Positions 53,343-63,500 of a DNA stretch of 64,000 nucleotides are shown one piece after another (the stretch's first letter is position 1; each line of letters opens with the position of its first letter). The stretch is from Ascoidea rubescens DSM 1968 (lineage: Eukaryota > Ascomycota > Saccharomycetes > Ascoideales > Ascoideaceae). The notes beneath the pieces are model-generated. The model was not told where the DNA came from, did not search any database, and saw only the letters and a program-made list of their open reading frames with translations. The translations under genes were made by a program, and so were the position numbers. Where the stretch lies: NCBI RefSeq assembly GCF_001661345.1, contig NW_017962924.1, positions 124,001 through 188,000 of the forward strand, read 5' to 3'.

Positions 53343-56027
53343 TTAGGTGGAATGGATGCTAATATAGTTGGATGGAAGCAAACCAACCCTACCATCTGGT
53401 AATTCGCCGATCCACCAATTTTTGTCAGGTGTATGTTTTGACAAAATCTTAATCATGTCTCCTTTATTAAAGGATAAATCCCCAATTTCAATACCCTTAA
53501 ATGGATACTGAGCAATATAACTGTCCTCTTTTTGGTTTTTTCGGTCCTTTCGATCCTTTTGATTTCGGGTAAAATCATTTTCCAGTAATAAACTATTATT
53601 ATAGTATTTATTGAAGTTTTTATACAAATAGCCGGATAAAGATGTATCAGCATATGATAATAACTTAATTTTGTCGTCTACTAAATGATAATTATTTTTA
53701 TTATTAAAATTAGTAGTAATAGGACATTTTGTTATAAAATTTTTAACAGAAGATGTGGGAGTATTTGTGTAAAGAGATGCAGAATTCAATTGAGAATTGT
53801 TATTAGGAGGCAATAAATTTAGATTGATAGGAGCGGATAAAGAATTATTTGAGAAAATACTCAATCTTTTATTGGTTGAAGTAGTTGACATCATACTGAA
53901 TCTATTTTGACTATTTTGGATATTTTGAATATTTTGGTTATTTTGATTCATTGAAAAAGATGATATTATGCTCAATCTATTCGAACTTGAATGTTTTGAT
54001 GGAGATTGAAAGGGCGAAGTATCATTAGATTCAGTGATATGGTGATTATGATTATTGTTCATTATTTGATCTATTGAGGTTGTATTGGTGTTGGAATCGC
54101 TTGTAGCGGCTATAGTGTCATTTCCAATCAAAGAATTTGAAGAGTTTGAAGATTTAAATGAAAACAGGTCATCGTTAGCAAAGTCTTTATCGTCTTTATC
54201 GAATTGAGGAAAAAGTGGAGGAGCGTTTGAATTTCTAACTAAAGATAAAGGTCTTAACCAGTTTTCGCCATGATTGTTGTTGCTGTTGTTGTTTAATTTT
54301 AAACTTAAGGTACTAGCATTGTCGTCTTTTTTAGGAGAACCGAATTGAAAAGCAGAATTTGGAGTAATATAGGAGGAAGTTTTTAATCTTCTTTCACTTC
54401 TTTCACTCATAGTGGATAATCTTTTAGTTGAAGTTCTTGAAAGAGATTCTTCTGAATTATTTTTTGAAGAAGCATTAGAAAGGCTTGGAGGAGGTTGTAG
54501 TGCGTTTAATAGGCTTACAGAGCTACCGCGGTTATGTGAGTATTTTCTTTGAGATGGAGGCAAACTGATATTTTCGTTATTGATGGATAAGTTGTTAGTA
54601 GTGGTTGTGATGGTAGTAATGTCACTATCAATGTTATTGTTGTTGGTGTTTGTGTTGTTGTTTGTGTTTGTATTTGTAGTGTTAGTGTTGAAGAAAAAAT
54701 GATCTTCCTTTGGAGAGATAATTGAAGCTAAATTTGAGTGTGATTTTAGATTTTTAGTATGCGATCTATTTAAATTTAGTGGTTTCATGACAGGAGTTGG
54801 GTCAAATTTATTTTTTTTAACTTTTAGGGATAGACTTCTTTTGACAATGTTATTTTTAGGGACATCTAACAGATTACGGTTTGATTTGCTAATGTTATTA
54901 GGATTGTGGTTGTAATTTTGAAATTGGGATTGATTAGAGTTAGAAGCTGAATTGGGAGTTGAAATTATAATTTGGTTGAAATTTTCATTAGATATTAGAT
55001 TTGATGCAGTCAAGTTGTTATTGTTATTGTTATTGTTATTGTTGTTGTTAGATACAATATTATTAGATGGAAAAGAATCTATGGGAGATAGTTTATTAAT
55101 TGTAGGAATTGAAGTGTAGGGAGTGATTAGAAGTTTTAAAGATAATATACGAGATTGAATTGGATTAAAATCTGTGTTATAGGATTGAACTATATCGTTA
55201 TAGTTGTTGTTGTTATTGTTTAGTATTAGACCGTAATTTTGAGCAAAAAAAGATAAATTTTTTGTAATGTGATTAAGTAGTTGTAAATTTTGGTAATAGA
55301 TTGTTTTTAAAGTGTAATTGAGGAAATCATCTAATAGAGACAAGACAATTGGTAAAATTTGTTTAGTTTTTAGATCAGCAGTGTTGAAAAGTTGAATTAA
55401 ATCGTTAAGGTGTTTAGTTTCCTTTTGAGATAGAGGTTTATTTAGGTTATTTTTGATTGAGGTAGAAGATTGGATCTTTTTTTGGTAGCTTGAGAGGTTG
55501 TTTTTTTTAGTTGAGCGAGACTTGATTAAGGATTTGAATAGGTTCAAGTATTTGATCAAGTCAGAGAAATTTGAAGATAAAGTTGAATTAAATTTTTTGA
55601 AATTTGAGGTAAACTGGTTGTTTAAATTTGAAACTAAAGATTTAAAGTGGTTGATTTCGTCTATTGATACTTGAGACAAGTAGAATTTATTGTCAATTTT
55701 CAGTAAATTATCGGAAGTTGATATGAAGATCTTGTCGATTTGATTTTTTGTGTGGTCATTATTTTTATCATTATTTTTGTCATTGATGGTATCGTCATCG
55801 TCCTGATTTGAGGAATGAAGGTCGATAAAGGTGGAGGCTATTGCGAGTTGGTTGGTTAGAAATTGCAACCAGTGGTCTGTGAACAGGTTGTAGTGGACCA
55901 ATATTTGATTCAATTTGTCAATTGTGAAAGACAAGTCATCGTCCCACTGGACAACAAGAGAATCGTCAATGGAATTCTTTGATAGGAGAGAATGGTGTGT
56001 CTTGAATAAGGGCTTCTTGAGAGACAT
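53343..56027 (-). CDS. SH3-domain protein with helical (possibly BAR-like) N-terminus
   Basis: An 894-residue protein from ATG 56027; the frame extends only to a GTG beyond that. The last 55 residues are a good SH3 domain: AQYPFKGIEIGDLSFNKGD, then WWIGEL, then GRVGLLPSNYI. Residues 20-270 are predicted mainly helical (LNQILVHYNLFTDHWLQFL, HLNDLIQLFNTADLKTKQI, FLNYTLKTIYYQNLQLLNH), like a BAR-type membrane-curving domain, but this is not certain. The middle 500 residues are Asn/Ser-rich with basic patches and SPKK-like sites. The plan resembles Rvs167 and other actin-patch BAR-SH3 adaptors, though it is much longer. I give no symbol. Five CTG trinucleotide repeats lie just upstream of the ATG on the minus strand. 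Confidence 0.82.
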   Translation of the reverse strand: MSLKKPLFKTHHSLLSKNSIDDSLVVQWDDDLSFTIDKLNQILVHYNLFTDHWLQFLTNQLAIASTFIDLHSSNQDDDDTINDKNNDKNNDHTKNQIDKIFISTSDNLLKIDNKFYLSQVSIDEINHFKSLVSNLNNQFTSNFKKFNSTLSSNFSDLIKYLNLFKSLIKSRSTKKNNLSSYQKKIQSSTSIKNNLNKPLSQKETKHLNDLIQLFNTADLKTKQILPIVLSLLDDFLNYTLKTIYYQNLQLLNHITKNLSFFAQNYGLILNNNNNNYNDIVQSYNTDFNPIQSRILSLKLLITPYTSIPTINKLSPIDSFPSNNIVSNNNNNNNNNNNNLTASNLISNENFNQIIISTPNSASNSNQSQFQNYNHNPNNISKSNRNLLDVPKNNIVKRSLSLKVKKNKFDPTPVMKPLNLNRSHTKNLKSHSNLASIISPKEDHFFFNTNTTNTNTNNNTNTNNNNIDSDITTITTTTNNLSINNENISLPPSQRKYSHNRGSSVSLLNALQPPPSLSNASSKNNSEESLSRTSTKRLSTMSERSERRLKTSSYITPNSAFQFGSPKKDDNASTLSLKLNNNSNNNHGENWLRPLSLVRNSNAPPLFPQFDKDDKDFANDDLFSFKSSNSSNSLIGNDTIAATSDSNTNTTSIDQIMNNNHNHHITESNDTSPFQSPSKHSSSNRLSIISSFSMNQNNQNIQNIQNSQNRFSMMSTTSTNKRLSIFSNNSLSAPINLNLLPPNNNSQLNSASLYTNTPTSSVKNFITKCPITTNFNNKNNYHLVDDKIKLLSYADTSLSGYLYKNFNKYYNNSLLLENDFTRNQKDRKDRKNQKEDSYIAQYPFKGIEIGDLSFNKGDMIKILSKHTPDKNWWIGELPDGRVGLLPSNYISIHST

Positions 56028-56974
56028 TGTAGAAATAGACACAACAAAGCAGCAGCAGCGGCAGCAGCAGAGACACAGAAAGAAGAGGACAACAGAAAGA
56101 ATTCAGCAGGGAAGGCTTAAAGATAACTCAGCAAAGGGGCATCAGCGCTAGGTGCTGTTGGTGGGCTCTGAGCTCTGGAGGTTTGTCTGTGGACGCTGAT
56201 TATATCTATCCGCTTTGGGAATTCAAAACCTGTTCTCTTCGCCCGTCTATATCCGCGGCTACGGTCACGGAGCACGTGTGCACGTGAAGAAACCGGTTTA
56301 CGCCGCGGTCGCTGGTAAAGACACAAGTGCGGATGTGGCGCGGATGCGGGGCGGAGTGGTGCACCGCGACCGCTGGTTTGTGCATATGCCGTACCACCGC
56401 CATGGGAGGGAGGGCCATGCCACGCGCGAAGAGGAGTACTCTCTTAGGTCCCGCTCGTCACAAGGTGGGTCTGCGCCAGCCAGAGATGTGGGCGGATTGG
56501 GCTCTTCCTGCGCACACACTAAAGCGCTATGATTGAGGAGGGGCCTGTCCGGTGGCTCAAGAGAATAATTCCATATAAGCAGAGCCTGGACTGTAAGAGA
56601 GTTTCCCAATTGGGATGTAGCATATTTTGTTCTGTGTTTTTTTTTTTAGATTATTTCTTTTCTATTTTGCACATATAAATATAGTTGATTTTGCTTTATT
56701 TTAAGAAGCGATGATTTCTTTTTTATATTTTTCATCTCAACCCTCAAATCCAAACAGCCAACAAAGAGCCATTAATTGCTTTTTTTGATTTTTCAGCTAT
56801 TTTTCATTACCTTTAAGCAACAGCAAATTTTTCACTTGATTGACAAGTTTTCATATATATACTCGTGAAATGAATTCAATTTATTCCGGTTCTAGTGTTT
56901 CATCATTCAAGAAACAAAATCTCTTTGAAATCATCTCTACATTCCTATTACTCTTTTTTCAAATTTTCTCCAAC
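56028..56974. promoter_or_regulatory. Divergent GC-rich promoter with paired CACGTG sites
   Basis: The GC island (56.13-56.6 kb) holds CACGTG at 56273-56278 and 56281-56286, separated by only two bases, and GCGGTCGC/GCGACCGC inverted copies near 56304 and 56362. To the right is a T-rich leader for the gene at 56975, with TATAAG near 56573. CACGTG is the core for Cbf1, Pho4 and Ino2/Ino4. Overlapping frames on both strands are GC-driven artefacts. Confidence 0.6.
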
Positions 56975-57442
56975 ATGTCGCTTGTTGATTTCGGTTCCAG
57001 GAGCTCATTAAAGAGTTTAAGCCAGCACATTGGCAGTAATCAAGAAAATACCAAAAATAATAATAATAGTGATGATGATGATGATAGGGAAATCATTAAT
57101 GAAAATTCGTATCCTAAAACTGCTCCAGTTTGTTTAAGAGCTCCAGGAAAGAGCAACGAAAATGTGCATGTTACTAGAAAGGATTGTTTCAACGCCAATT
57201 TGGTTGTTTTAGGCGGACCAGACAGTCCAGTGTTATATTCCAATTTGACCTCCACCAAGAATACCGAACCCAAATATATTTTAGCCGGACCAGTTTCTAA
57301 TGTTTTTTACCCAAATGAAAAGATTACATTAAAGAAGACTTTAAGAAAGAAGTTGTCAGTTCCAATGTTGGGTGGTCCAAGTTCTCCAAGTCTCTATGAC
57401 TATAGAAATGTTAAATCGTTAAAGGATATTCAAAAGATGTAA
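56975..57442 (+). CDS. Small protein with threefold GGPxSPxLY repeat, unknown
   Basis: A 155-residue protein from ATG 56975 (MSLVDFGSRSS). An in-frame ATG at 56870 would add a hydrophobic stretch encoded by T-rich DNA that looks like leader, so I prefer 56975. After an Asn/Asp-rich part come three related blocks: VVLGGPDSPVLYSN, YILAGPVSNVFYPN and PMLGGPSSPSLYDY, each followed by a basic linker. This internal repeat suggests a repeated binding motif. I recognise no family. It is convergent with the small Cys-rich gene. Confidence 0.7.
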   Translation: MSLVDFGSRSSLKSLSQHIGSNQENTKNNNNSDDDDDREIINENSYPKTAPVCLRAPGKSNENVHVTRKDCFNANLVVLGGPDSPVLYSNLTSTKNTEPKYILAGPVSNVFYPNEKITLKKTLRKKLSVPMLGGPSSPSLYDYRNVKSLKDIQKM

Positions 57443-58005
57443 ACAGGGCGATAATAATTGCTAAATCTTAACCTGTTTTACTAAAATCCAATTACACCAT
57501 ATTACATTAAATCATATTTTAATTCTAATGAATAGTGTGTTCAGCTATTTGTTTTATTTTATATTGTTATTTTTTTATTATCCGTTAGTTTTGCATTATT
57601 TTTAAGTTTACTTCCAGTCTTATTCTTATTTTACTCTTTACTCTACTCTTATTTTTATTTTATTTTATTTTATTTTATTATATTGTATCATTAACTCTAA
57701 CTCATAATTAAATTTTTTCATTTCTTTTTATTCTCAGCCTCATCCAGATCATTTTAAATCTTTATTCTAGCTTATCTTCATCTTTCATCGTCATTTTTAT
57801 ATATATATTTTTTACAGATGATTTTATTTAATTATGATTCTTGTATAGTATATCTAATATAATATAATATAATATGATATTAAATTAAATTAAAGAATTA
57901 AAAAAGTAAAAACGTAAAAAAGTTATTAAGTAATTAAGTAATTAATTGAATTAAGTAATTGAATAATTGAGTAATCAAATAATCAAATAGTTAAGTGAAA
58001 ATAGA
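57443..58005. other. Convergent 3' spacer
   Basis: AT-rich with TTTTA units near 57655-57680 and AATTAAGT units near 57925-57960. No gene seen. Confidence 0.6.
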
Positions 58006-58230
58006 TTAGGTAATTATACATGAACAGCACTTGTGTCTAATGGTGCTATTTTTATCATTCTGAGTTGAATTTATATACTGACAGGTATCGCAATATCTAT
58101 GGGTGCACATCAGACATTCCACATTAAAATTGAGATCATTCAAATCAGACTCATTATTAACACGAATTGATTGGTATTTATGGCATTGACAGCACCACCA
58201 GGCATCTTGTTTCTTCTTAAATAGTTTCAT
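58006..58230 (-). CDS. Small Cys-rich, probably zinc-binding protein
   Basis: A 74-residue protein, MKLFKKKQDAWWCCQCHKYQS...VECLMCTHRYCDTC...HKCCSC. Cys/His pairs are spaced like a zinc ribbon or treble clef (CCQC, CLMC-x-H-x-x-C-x-x-C). The frame continues upstream to 58422, but that part is the pentanucleotide repeat read through (NTIRYNTIRY), so I place the start at the ATG directly after the repeat. The family is unknown to me; small fungal proteins with a WxCxxC...CxxCxHxxCxxC plan exist. Confidence 0.65.
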   Translation of the reverse strand: MKLFKKKQDAWWCCQCHKYQSIRVNNESDLNDLNFNVECLMCTHRYCDTCQYINSTQNDKNSTIRHKCCSCIIT

Positions 58231-58325
58231 TATCGTATCGTATCGTATCGTATCGTATCGTATCGTATTGTATCGTATTGTATTGTATCGTATTGTATTG
58301 TATCGTATTGTATTGTATTGTATTA
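58231..58325 (-). repeat. Pentanucleotide repeat touching a start codon
   Basis: About 19 tandem 5-bp units: first pure CGTAT on the top strand, then mixed CGTAT/TGTAT. The first unit abuts the ATG of the Cys-rich gene, so the repeat is its 5' leader or proximal promoter. Confidence 0.9.
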
Positions 58326-59040
58326 TGTAGTATGTATGGTATTGTGTAGTATGATATTGTATGGTATTGTATGATGTATGGTATGATAAGGTGCAGTCGA
58401 GGATAAACAAAGAACTGAGCAAGAGATTGAAATAGCAATCTGCAGTACCATTAAGGCCCTCTTTCTTGGATGCAATGAATGGGTATATATATAAAAAGAT
58501 ATATGGTTACATGTGTATCTGTAGACAGTGAATATGACGACTGACTATCAATTGCCGGTTATCACTCATCCTCTTCACTTGCAAAACCCAGCTCCGGCAA
58601 AGTTTTAGCTGCTGTCAAGCTCCTTCGAAGGCCCGTGCTCCGCTCCAAAGATTCGGAGTCTGGCTCCGTTTCCCACCTTGGCGGATGCTGGAACGGCTTC
58701 GGAATAACTTCTGAAATACAACGGAAACGGAAGCATTTCGGCTCTATTTTCAGGTCACTTGTGTGTAATACAGCATAGAAAGGTGTTCAGACGTACTACT
58801 GCAAAAAACCAAAGATGTGGGTCTGTTACCAGCACTATCTCGCACAGTCATGTCAGTAATTCACGTGAGAGGAGTTGGGCCAAACTTAAAAGCGGTGCTT
58901 GCATCAAACAGCTCCACAATCATCTTGATGTTAGCATCAAGAAGAAAAGAAAAGATGAACTAGGCTGAAATCCATATAAATAGCCATTGCCACCAAGTTT
59001 ACTATGAATTGTTTCCACCTACTCTATTTCCCGAAGCACA
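58231..59040. promoter_or_regulatory. Divergent promoter of the Cys-rich gene and YJU3
   Basis: GC-rich between 58560 and 58930. TATAAATA lies at 58975-58982, 59 bp before the YJU3 ATG. A cluster of CTCCG (58638-58642), CGGAG (58654-58658) and CTCCG (58664-58668) makes two nested dyads with spacers of 11 and 5, typical of Zn2Cys6 factor sites. CGG triplets recur at CGGCTTCGG and CGGAAACGG nearby. Confidence 0.55.
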
Positions 59041-59982
59041 ATGGATGTAAAAGTCGCTGAACAACCATACAAACCAACAAATACCCCGATCGTTGAGGTT
59101 GTTAATATCAACAACTTGGATATCTACACTGAGACCTGGTCTGTTCCCAATAATGGAGAAGTGAAAGGCATTGTGTTGGTTATGCACGGTTTTGCTGAGT
59201 TTTCAAACCTCTACTACACTATCTTGGACCTCTTGTCTACTAATGGCTACGAGTGTTTGTTTTTTGATCAACGAGGTGCAGGTAGGACCTCTGTTGGTAA
59301 ATTCAAGGGTTTGACAAATGAGGAGCTTGTGATGAAGGATATTGACAGGTTAATTGAGGTGAAAATTTTGCCCAGATTGGAGGCTAAAGCCATCAAGAAC
59401 GACAACTTCTACTTGGTTGGGCACTCCATGGGAGGTGGCATTGCGTTAAACTACTTGGTTCTCGGAACATACAAGGACAAGGTCAACGGCGTTGTTGTGA
59501 GTGGGCCCCTAATCCGCTTGCATCCCAAGGTGGATCCTAATTTTGTGCTCAAGCTTGGGTTGAAGGTGCTTCCAGGCTTGCTTCCCACGCTCCAGATCGA
59601 CTCCAAATTGGACAAGGAGCTCGCGACGTCGTGCGAAGCGTGGCAAAAGTACCTCTTTGAGGAGAGCTTGTCCAATCCAGTGGGCACTGTGAGGCAGTTC
59701 GCCGACATGTTCGAGAGGGGCCGGAGGTTGCTCGACCAGGAGTTCTATGCCAGCCAGAAGCTCACGCCCCAGCAGCTCAGCGAAAAGGCCATTTTGATTG
59801 TGCATGGCGAGAACGATGAGGTGAACGACCCCAAGGCCTCGGAGGACTTCATGAGGGTGTGTCCCATTGCCGACAAGAAGCTCGTGCTCTACCCGCACGC
59901 ACGCCACTCGCTTTTCATCGAGGTCGAGACGGTTTTCTCCAGCCTCAGTGCTGACGTTCTCGGCTGGCTTGCCGCTCACTAG
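59041..59982 (+). CDS. YJU3: Monoglyceride lipase, Yju3-type
   Basis: Alpha/beta hydrolase that releases fatty acid from monoacylglycerol on lipid droplets and ER membranes. The 313-residue length equals yeast Yju3. Motifs: IVLVMHGFAEFS (oxyanion region), YECLFFDQRGAGRTS, GHSMGGG with nucleophile Ser129, SGPLIRLHP, HGENDEVNDPKASEDF with likely Asp263, and YPHARHSLF with His289. GC content climbs sharply through the second half of the gene, yet no CTG codon was found. There is a TATA box 59 bp upstream and a CGG-rich cluster further up. Confidence 0.96.
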   Translation: MDVKVAEQPYKPTNTPIVEVVNINNLDIYTETWSVPNNGEVKGIVLVMHGFAEFSNLYYTILDLLSTNGYECLFFDQRGAGRTSVGKFKGLTNEELVMKDIDRLIEVKILPRLEAKAIKNDNFYLVGHSMGGGIALNYLVLGTYKDKVNGVVVSGPLIRLHPKVDPNFVLKLGLKVLPGLLPTLQIDSKLDKELATSCEAWQKYLFEESLSNPVGTVRQFADMFERGRRLLDQEFYASQKLTPQQLSEKAILIVHGENDEVNDPKASEDFMRVCPIADKKLVLYPHARHSLFIEVETVFSSLSADVLGWLAAH

Positions 59983-60541
59983 CCACAGCGCTCTCTGCTT
60001 GTTGCTGCTTGTCGCTGCTTATCGCCGTTTATCTGCTTACGCTGCTCGTCTTCTGTTCCTTATTCCCTTCCGCTTTCTATTATTACCCGTGCAAACGGCA
60101 TTGGCCAGCAAGCGCTGCGCGTGCTCCCTCTCTTCAGCGCGCAGTCTCGTGACGTGTTCACACAAACAGCCCTGTGCAAACTGCACCGTTCCACGTGCGC
60201 ACCCCCTGGCTGGCCGACTGATGAAGATATAATCAGCAATCCCATCAAGGCCTAGAGCACTATTTTCTAACGCTGTTTTTATTTCATCTTTGATCTTGTA
60301 TCTCTATCCACTGCTGCTCCTGTTTATACTTCCTTTATCTTTCTTTTATTGCATGTCTGCCTCTGTCTAATCTCTTTTATATCATCTTTCCTTATTCTCT
60401 TTTCTTTTCTTTTCTTTTCTTTTCTTTTCTTTCACTTCACTTCTTTCCATTTCCATTTTCTTTTTCTCTTCCTTTCTCTTTCCATTTCATTTCATTTCCT
60501 GTTTCATCTTTTTCTCACTCACCTCATTTAAATTGTTCAAA
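59983..60541. promoter_or_regulatory. Upstream region of the PH-domain gene
   Basis: GC-rich at 59.98-60.24 kb (ACGTGTTC, CCACGTGCGC), with loose repeats of GCTGCTTRTC just after YJU3. It is followed by a 290-bp almost pure pyrimidine leader with a TTTTC repeat (60398-60432) running to the ATG. Confidence 0.6.
60398..60432 (+). repeat. TTTTC pentanucleotide repeat
   Basis: About seven copies of CTTTT in the pyrimidine-rich leader of the PH-domain gene. Confidence 0.85.
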
Positions 60542-63500
60542 ATGTTCAAAAAAATTTCAAACAACAACAACAGCAACTTGAACAACTTTAACAACTTGAA
60601 TAATTTAAGTGATCCCAACAAAATGGTCTTCAACAACGACCAAAAGCTATCAAAAACATCAAAAACATCAAAATTAAAATCAAAATTATCCTCCTCTTTT
60701 CTAAACCTCTCAAACTCTCTAAACAGCTTCAACAACTACCACCACTACAACCACAACATCTACAAAAATCTAAACCACTCCTCTCACATCACTCGCTCTA
60801 CTACTACTGCTTATGCAAAGCGAACCATAAAATATACATCAAATCCCATAAATAATAATAATCAACCCCATTCTTTCACTCATTCTCATGATAAAAACTT
60901 TTTCAATGATTTTGTTGTGATTAATCACTCCGATGGACCAACCGGCTCCACCTCTAAAAATAACAATAATAATAATAACAATCTCATAAACGATCCCATA
61001 AACGATCCCATAAACGATCCAATAAATAATCCAATAAATAATCCCATACACAATCCCATAAATAATCCCATAAATAATATACATAACATATCAAGTAATA
61101 ATATACTCAAATCTCATGAATCTACTTCTGAATCTCATTCTCATTCTTCCTCTCACTCTCACTCTCACTCTCACACCACTTCTACTCATTTTAATCCTAT
61201 GCTTATCCATACTTCTTCTCCATCGAAACCTTTCTCTCTAGACCCTTTATCTCACCCAATTCCTCTAAGACTACTACCTTCATCTAATTCTCCAAACAGC
61301 AACCACGACTTAGACATCAACATCAACATCAAATCTGACTTATCAAACACTGACGATTCAACAAGCGACCAGAGTAACCAAAGTAACCAAAGTAATCAAA
61401 GTAATCAAAGTAACCAAAGCAATATTCCAACAAACACCATAACAATCGACACTGCAATCACTTCTCCTGCAAACTCAACTGACTCCCTACTCAACCTATC
61501 CCTCCCACCTTCCTACAACCACACCATCAACCTAAACATCCCCCAATTTAACCTTCTCGACAACAACCATCCCTCTCTTTTCTACAAATCAAACCAACAA
61601 CTAGACCTCCTACTAGACCAAAATGAACACTTGAACATAATCAACAACAAAATCAACCCTCCCCCTTACATCCCAAGTCTATACAAACTAAATATAGTCC
61701 TAATCAAATTCGAAAAAAACCCTCTAAACGACCTTCTAAATGACGACAACATCATTCACAACATCAACGATCTAAACTACTGGCAATTGGTCATAATGGA
61801 ACTCAACTCAACCCAATTGAACTTCTACAAGCTAAATCTAAATGATTTCGATCCCTCAGATCTAAATTCCTACGACGAATACTCAAAAATCAAAGAAATC
61901 AAATCTGATAACGATTTCATCAATTCAAATTCAAATTCAAATTCAAATTCAAATTCAAAAAACTCTCCCTCCTCCAAAAATTCAATTTGGAATAACAAAC
62001 AACACTTTAAAAACTTTACTGGCGTTAACCTATTTCACGCCATAAATAACGAAAATGGTATCATCCCTCTAGGCTCTGCTACACAATTCTCCCTCAATTT
62101 CAATAAATCCTCAAAAAAAATCCTATCTCCTCCAAACAACTTTTACTCAAAATTAAACAACTCAACCTCAAATTTAAGATCAAAATTCAAACTACTAAAC
62201 TCCTCTTTCAACTCTTCAACAAACATACTAAAAATAAACAACAAATCAAGGAAAAACAGCTCTGCAAGCCTAAATTTTAATAACTTGGTCAACAACCTAA
62301 ACACCTACAAAATGTTAAAAAAAGTCATATCAAACCCTTCCTACTTTATGGCCCATGATAAACTAGTCAAATCCTTATCCCTACAATTCGGCAAAATCGG
62401 CCTAGTTAATGACTTTAAATCAACTCGAAAAGAACACGAATTTATCACTAAACTATTCGGTAACATCAACTCTTACACTATATCAACAAAAAACAATCTA
62501 AGTGTCTTCAACATGATCAGACTTCGTTTGGAAATTTTCCAAATCTTAATCAATTTCAAACATCTAAATGAACTCATCTCCTGGTTCAATTTAATCATCA
62601 ACGGTATTGACATCTCCTCAGACTTATCAATAAGAGAAATGCCCAAGTTTAATAACGTCCCCAGAAGAAGAAGGAGAGTTCGCCAATCAAAAAAAAATAA
62701 CCCCTTTGCTGTTGCCGAAAAAATTATCAATATCACAAGATCAAGAAGAAATACAACAAATTCAATTGCAAGATCCGTTAACCAAATAACTGCTCCTTCA
62801 GAAAATCACTTTAATATCTCTCAGGCTTATAATCAAGCTACAAGATCCTTTGTAAGTTTGGCAAGTGCTCAAAATAATTTCCAACAAAATCAAAATCAAA
62901 ATCAAAGTCAAAACTCAAACGGAATTTACTCTGCTTCCTCACAAAGAAATCATTCAACTTTATTCAATTTTTTTGGTTCAGAGTTTTCTAACAATACAAT
63001 TTCATCTTCAAATCTAAATTTGAGTCCCAATGCAAACCCTTATTCAAACCCATCTAAATTTAAAACCGCTTCTTTTTCAAATCTTTTCAAACTCCATTCA
63101 AAAATTAGTTCAAGCAATTTGAATCCTAGAAAATTATCCGTTACTCAAAATGCATACATCACTCCCACCAGCCCTATTGACCCCATCGATCCCATCGACT
63201 CATACAATGCCACATCACCAACAAAAGAGGAAAAACAAAACACTAAAGGAAAGTTTGAGAAAACTCAAAATAAAATCGTAAACTCTAATCATCTAGAACC
63301 TCCCAATTTTGATACTTATCAGAACAAAGAGTTAACAAAATCAAACTTATCGCTAAAGCTAGTTAATATTCAATCTAATGATGCCACAATCGTCCATAAT
63401 GACAATGACGAAACACTTGACGATAAGACCAATTGTTTAAGTGATGGTTGTAATAATATGCATTTATCTAAAGAATTTCCTTTTGTTTTGAATTCCACCA

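Noticed and set aside
59509-59979. 156-codon minus-strand frame opposite YJU3
   Set aside because: Antisense shadow of a well-supported lipase, created by its GC-rich third positions.
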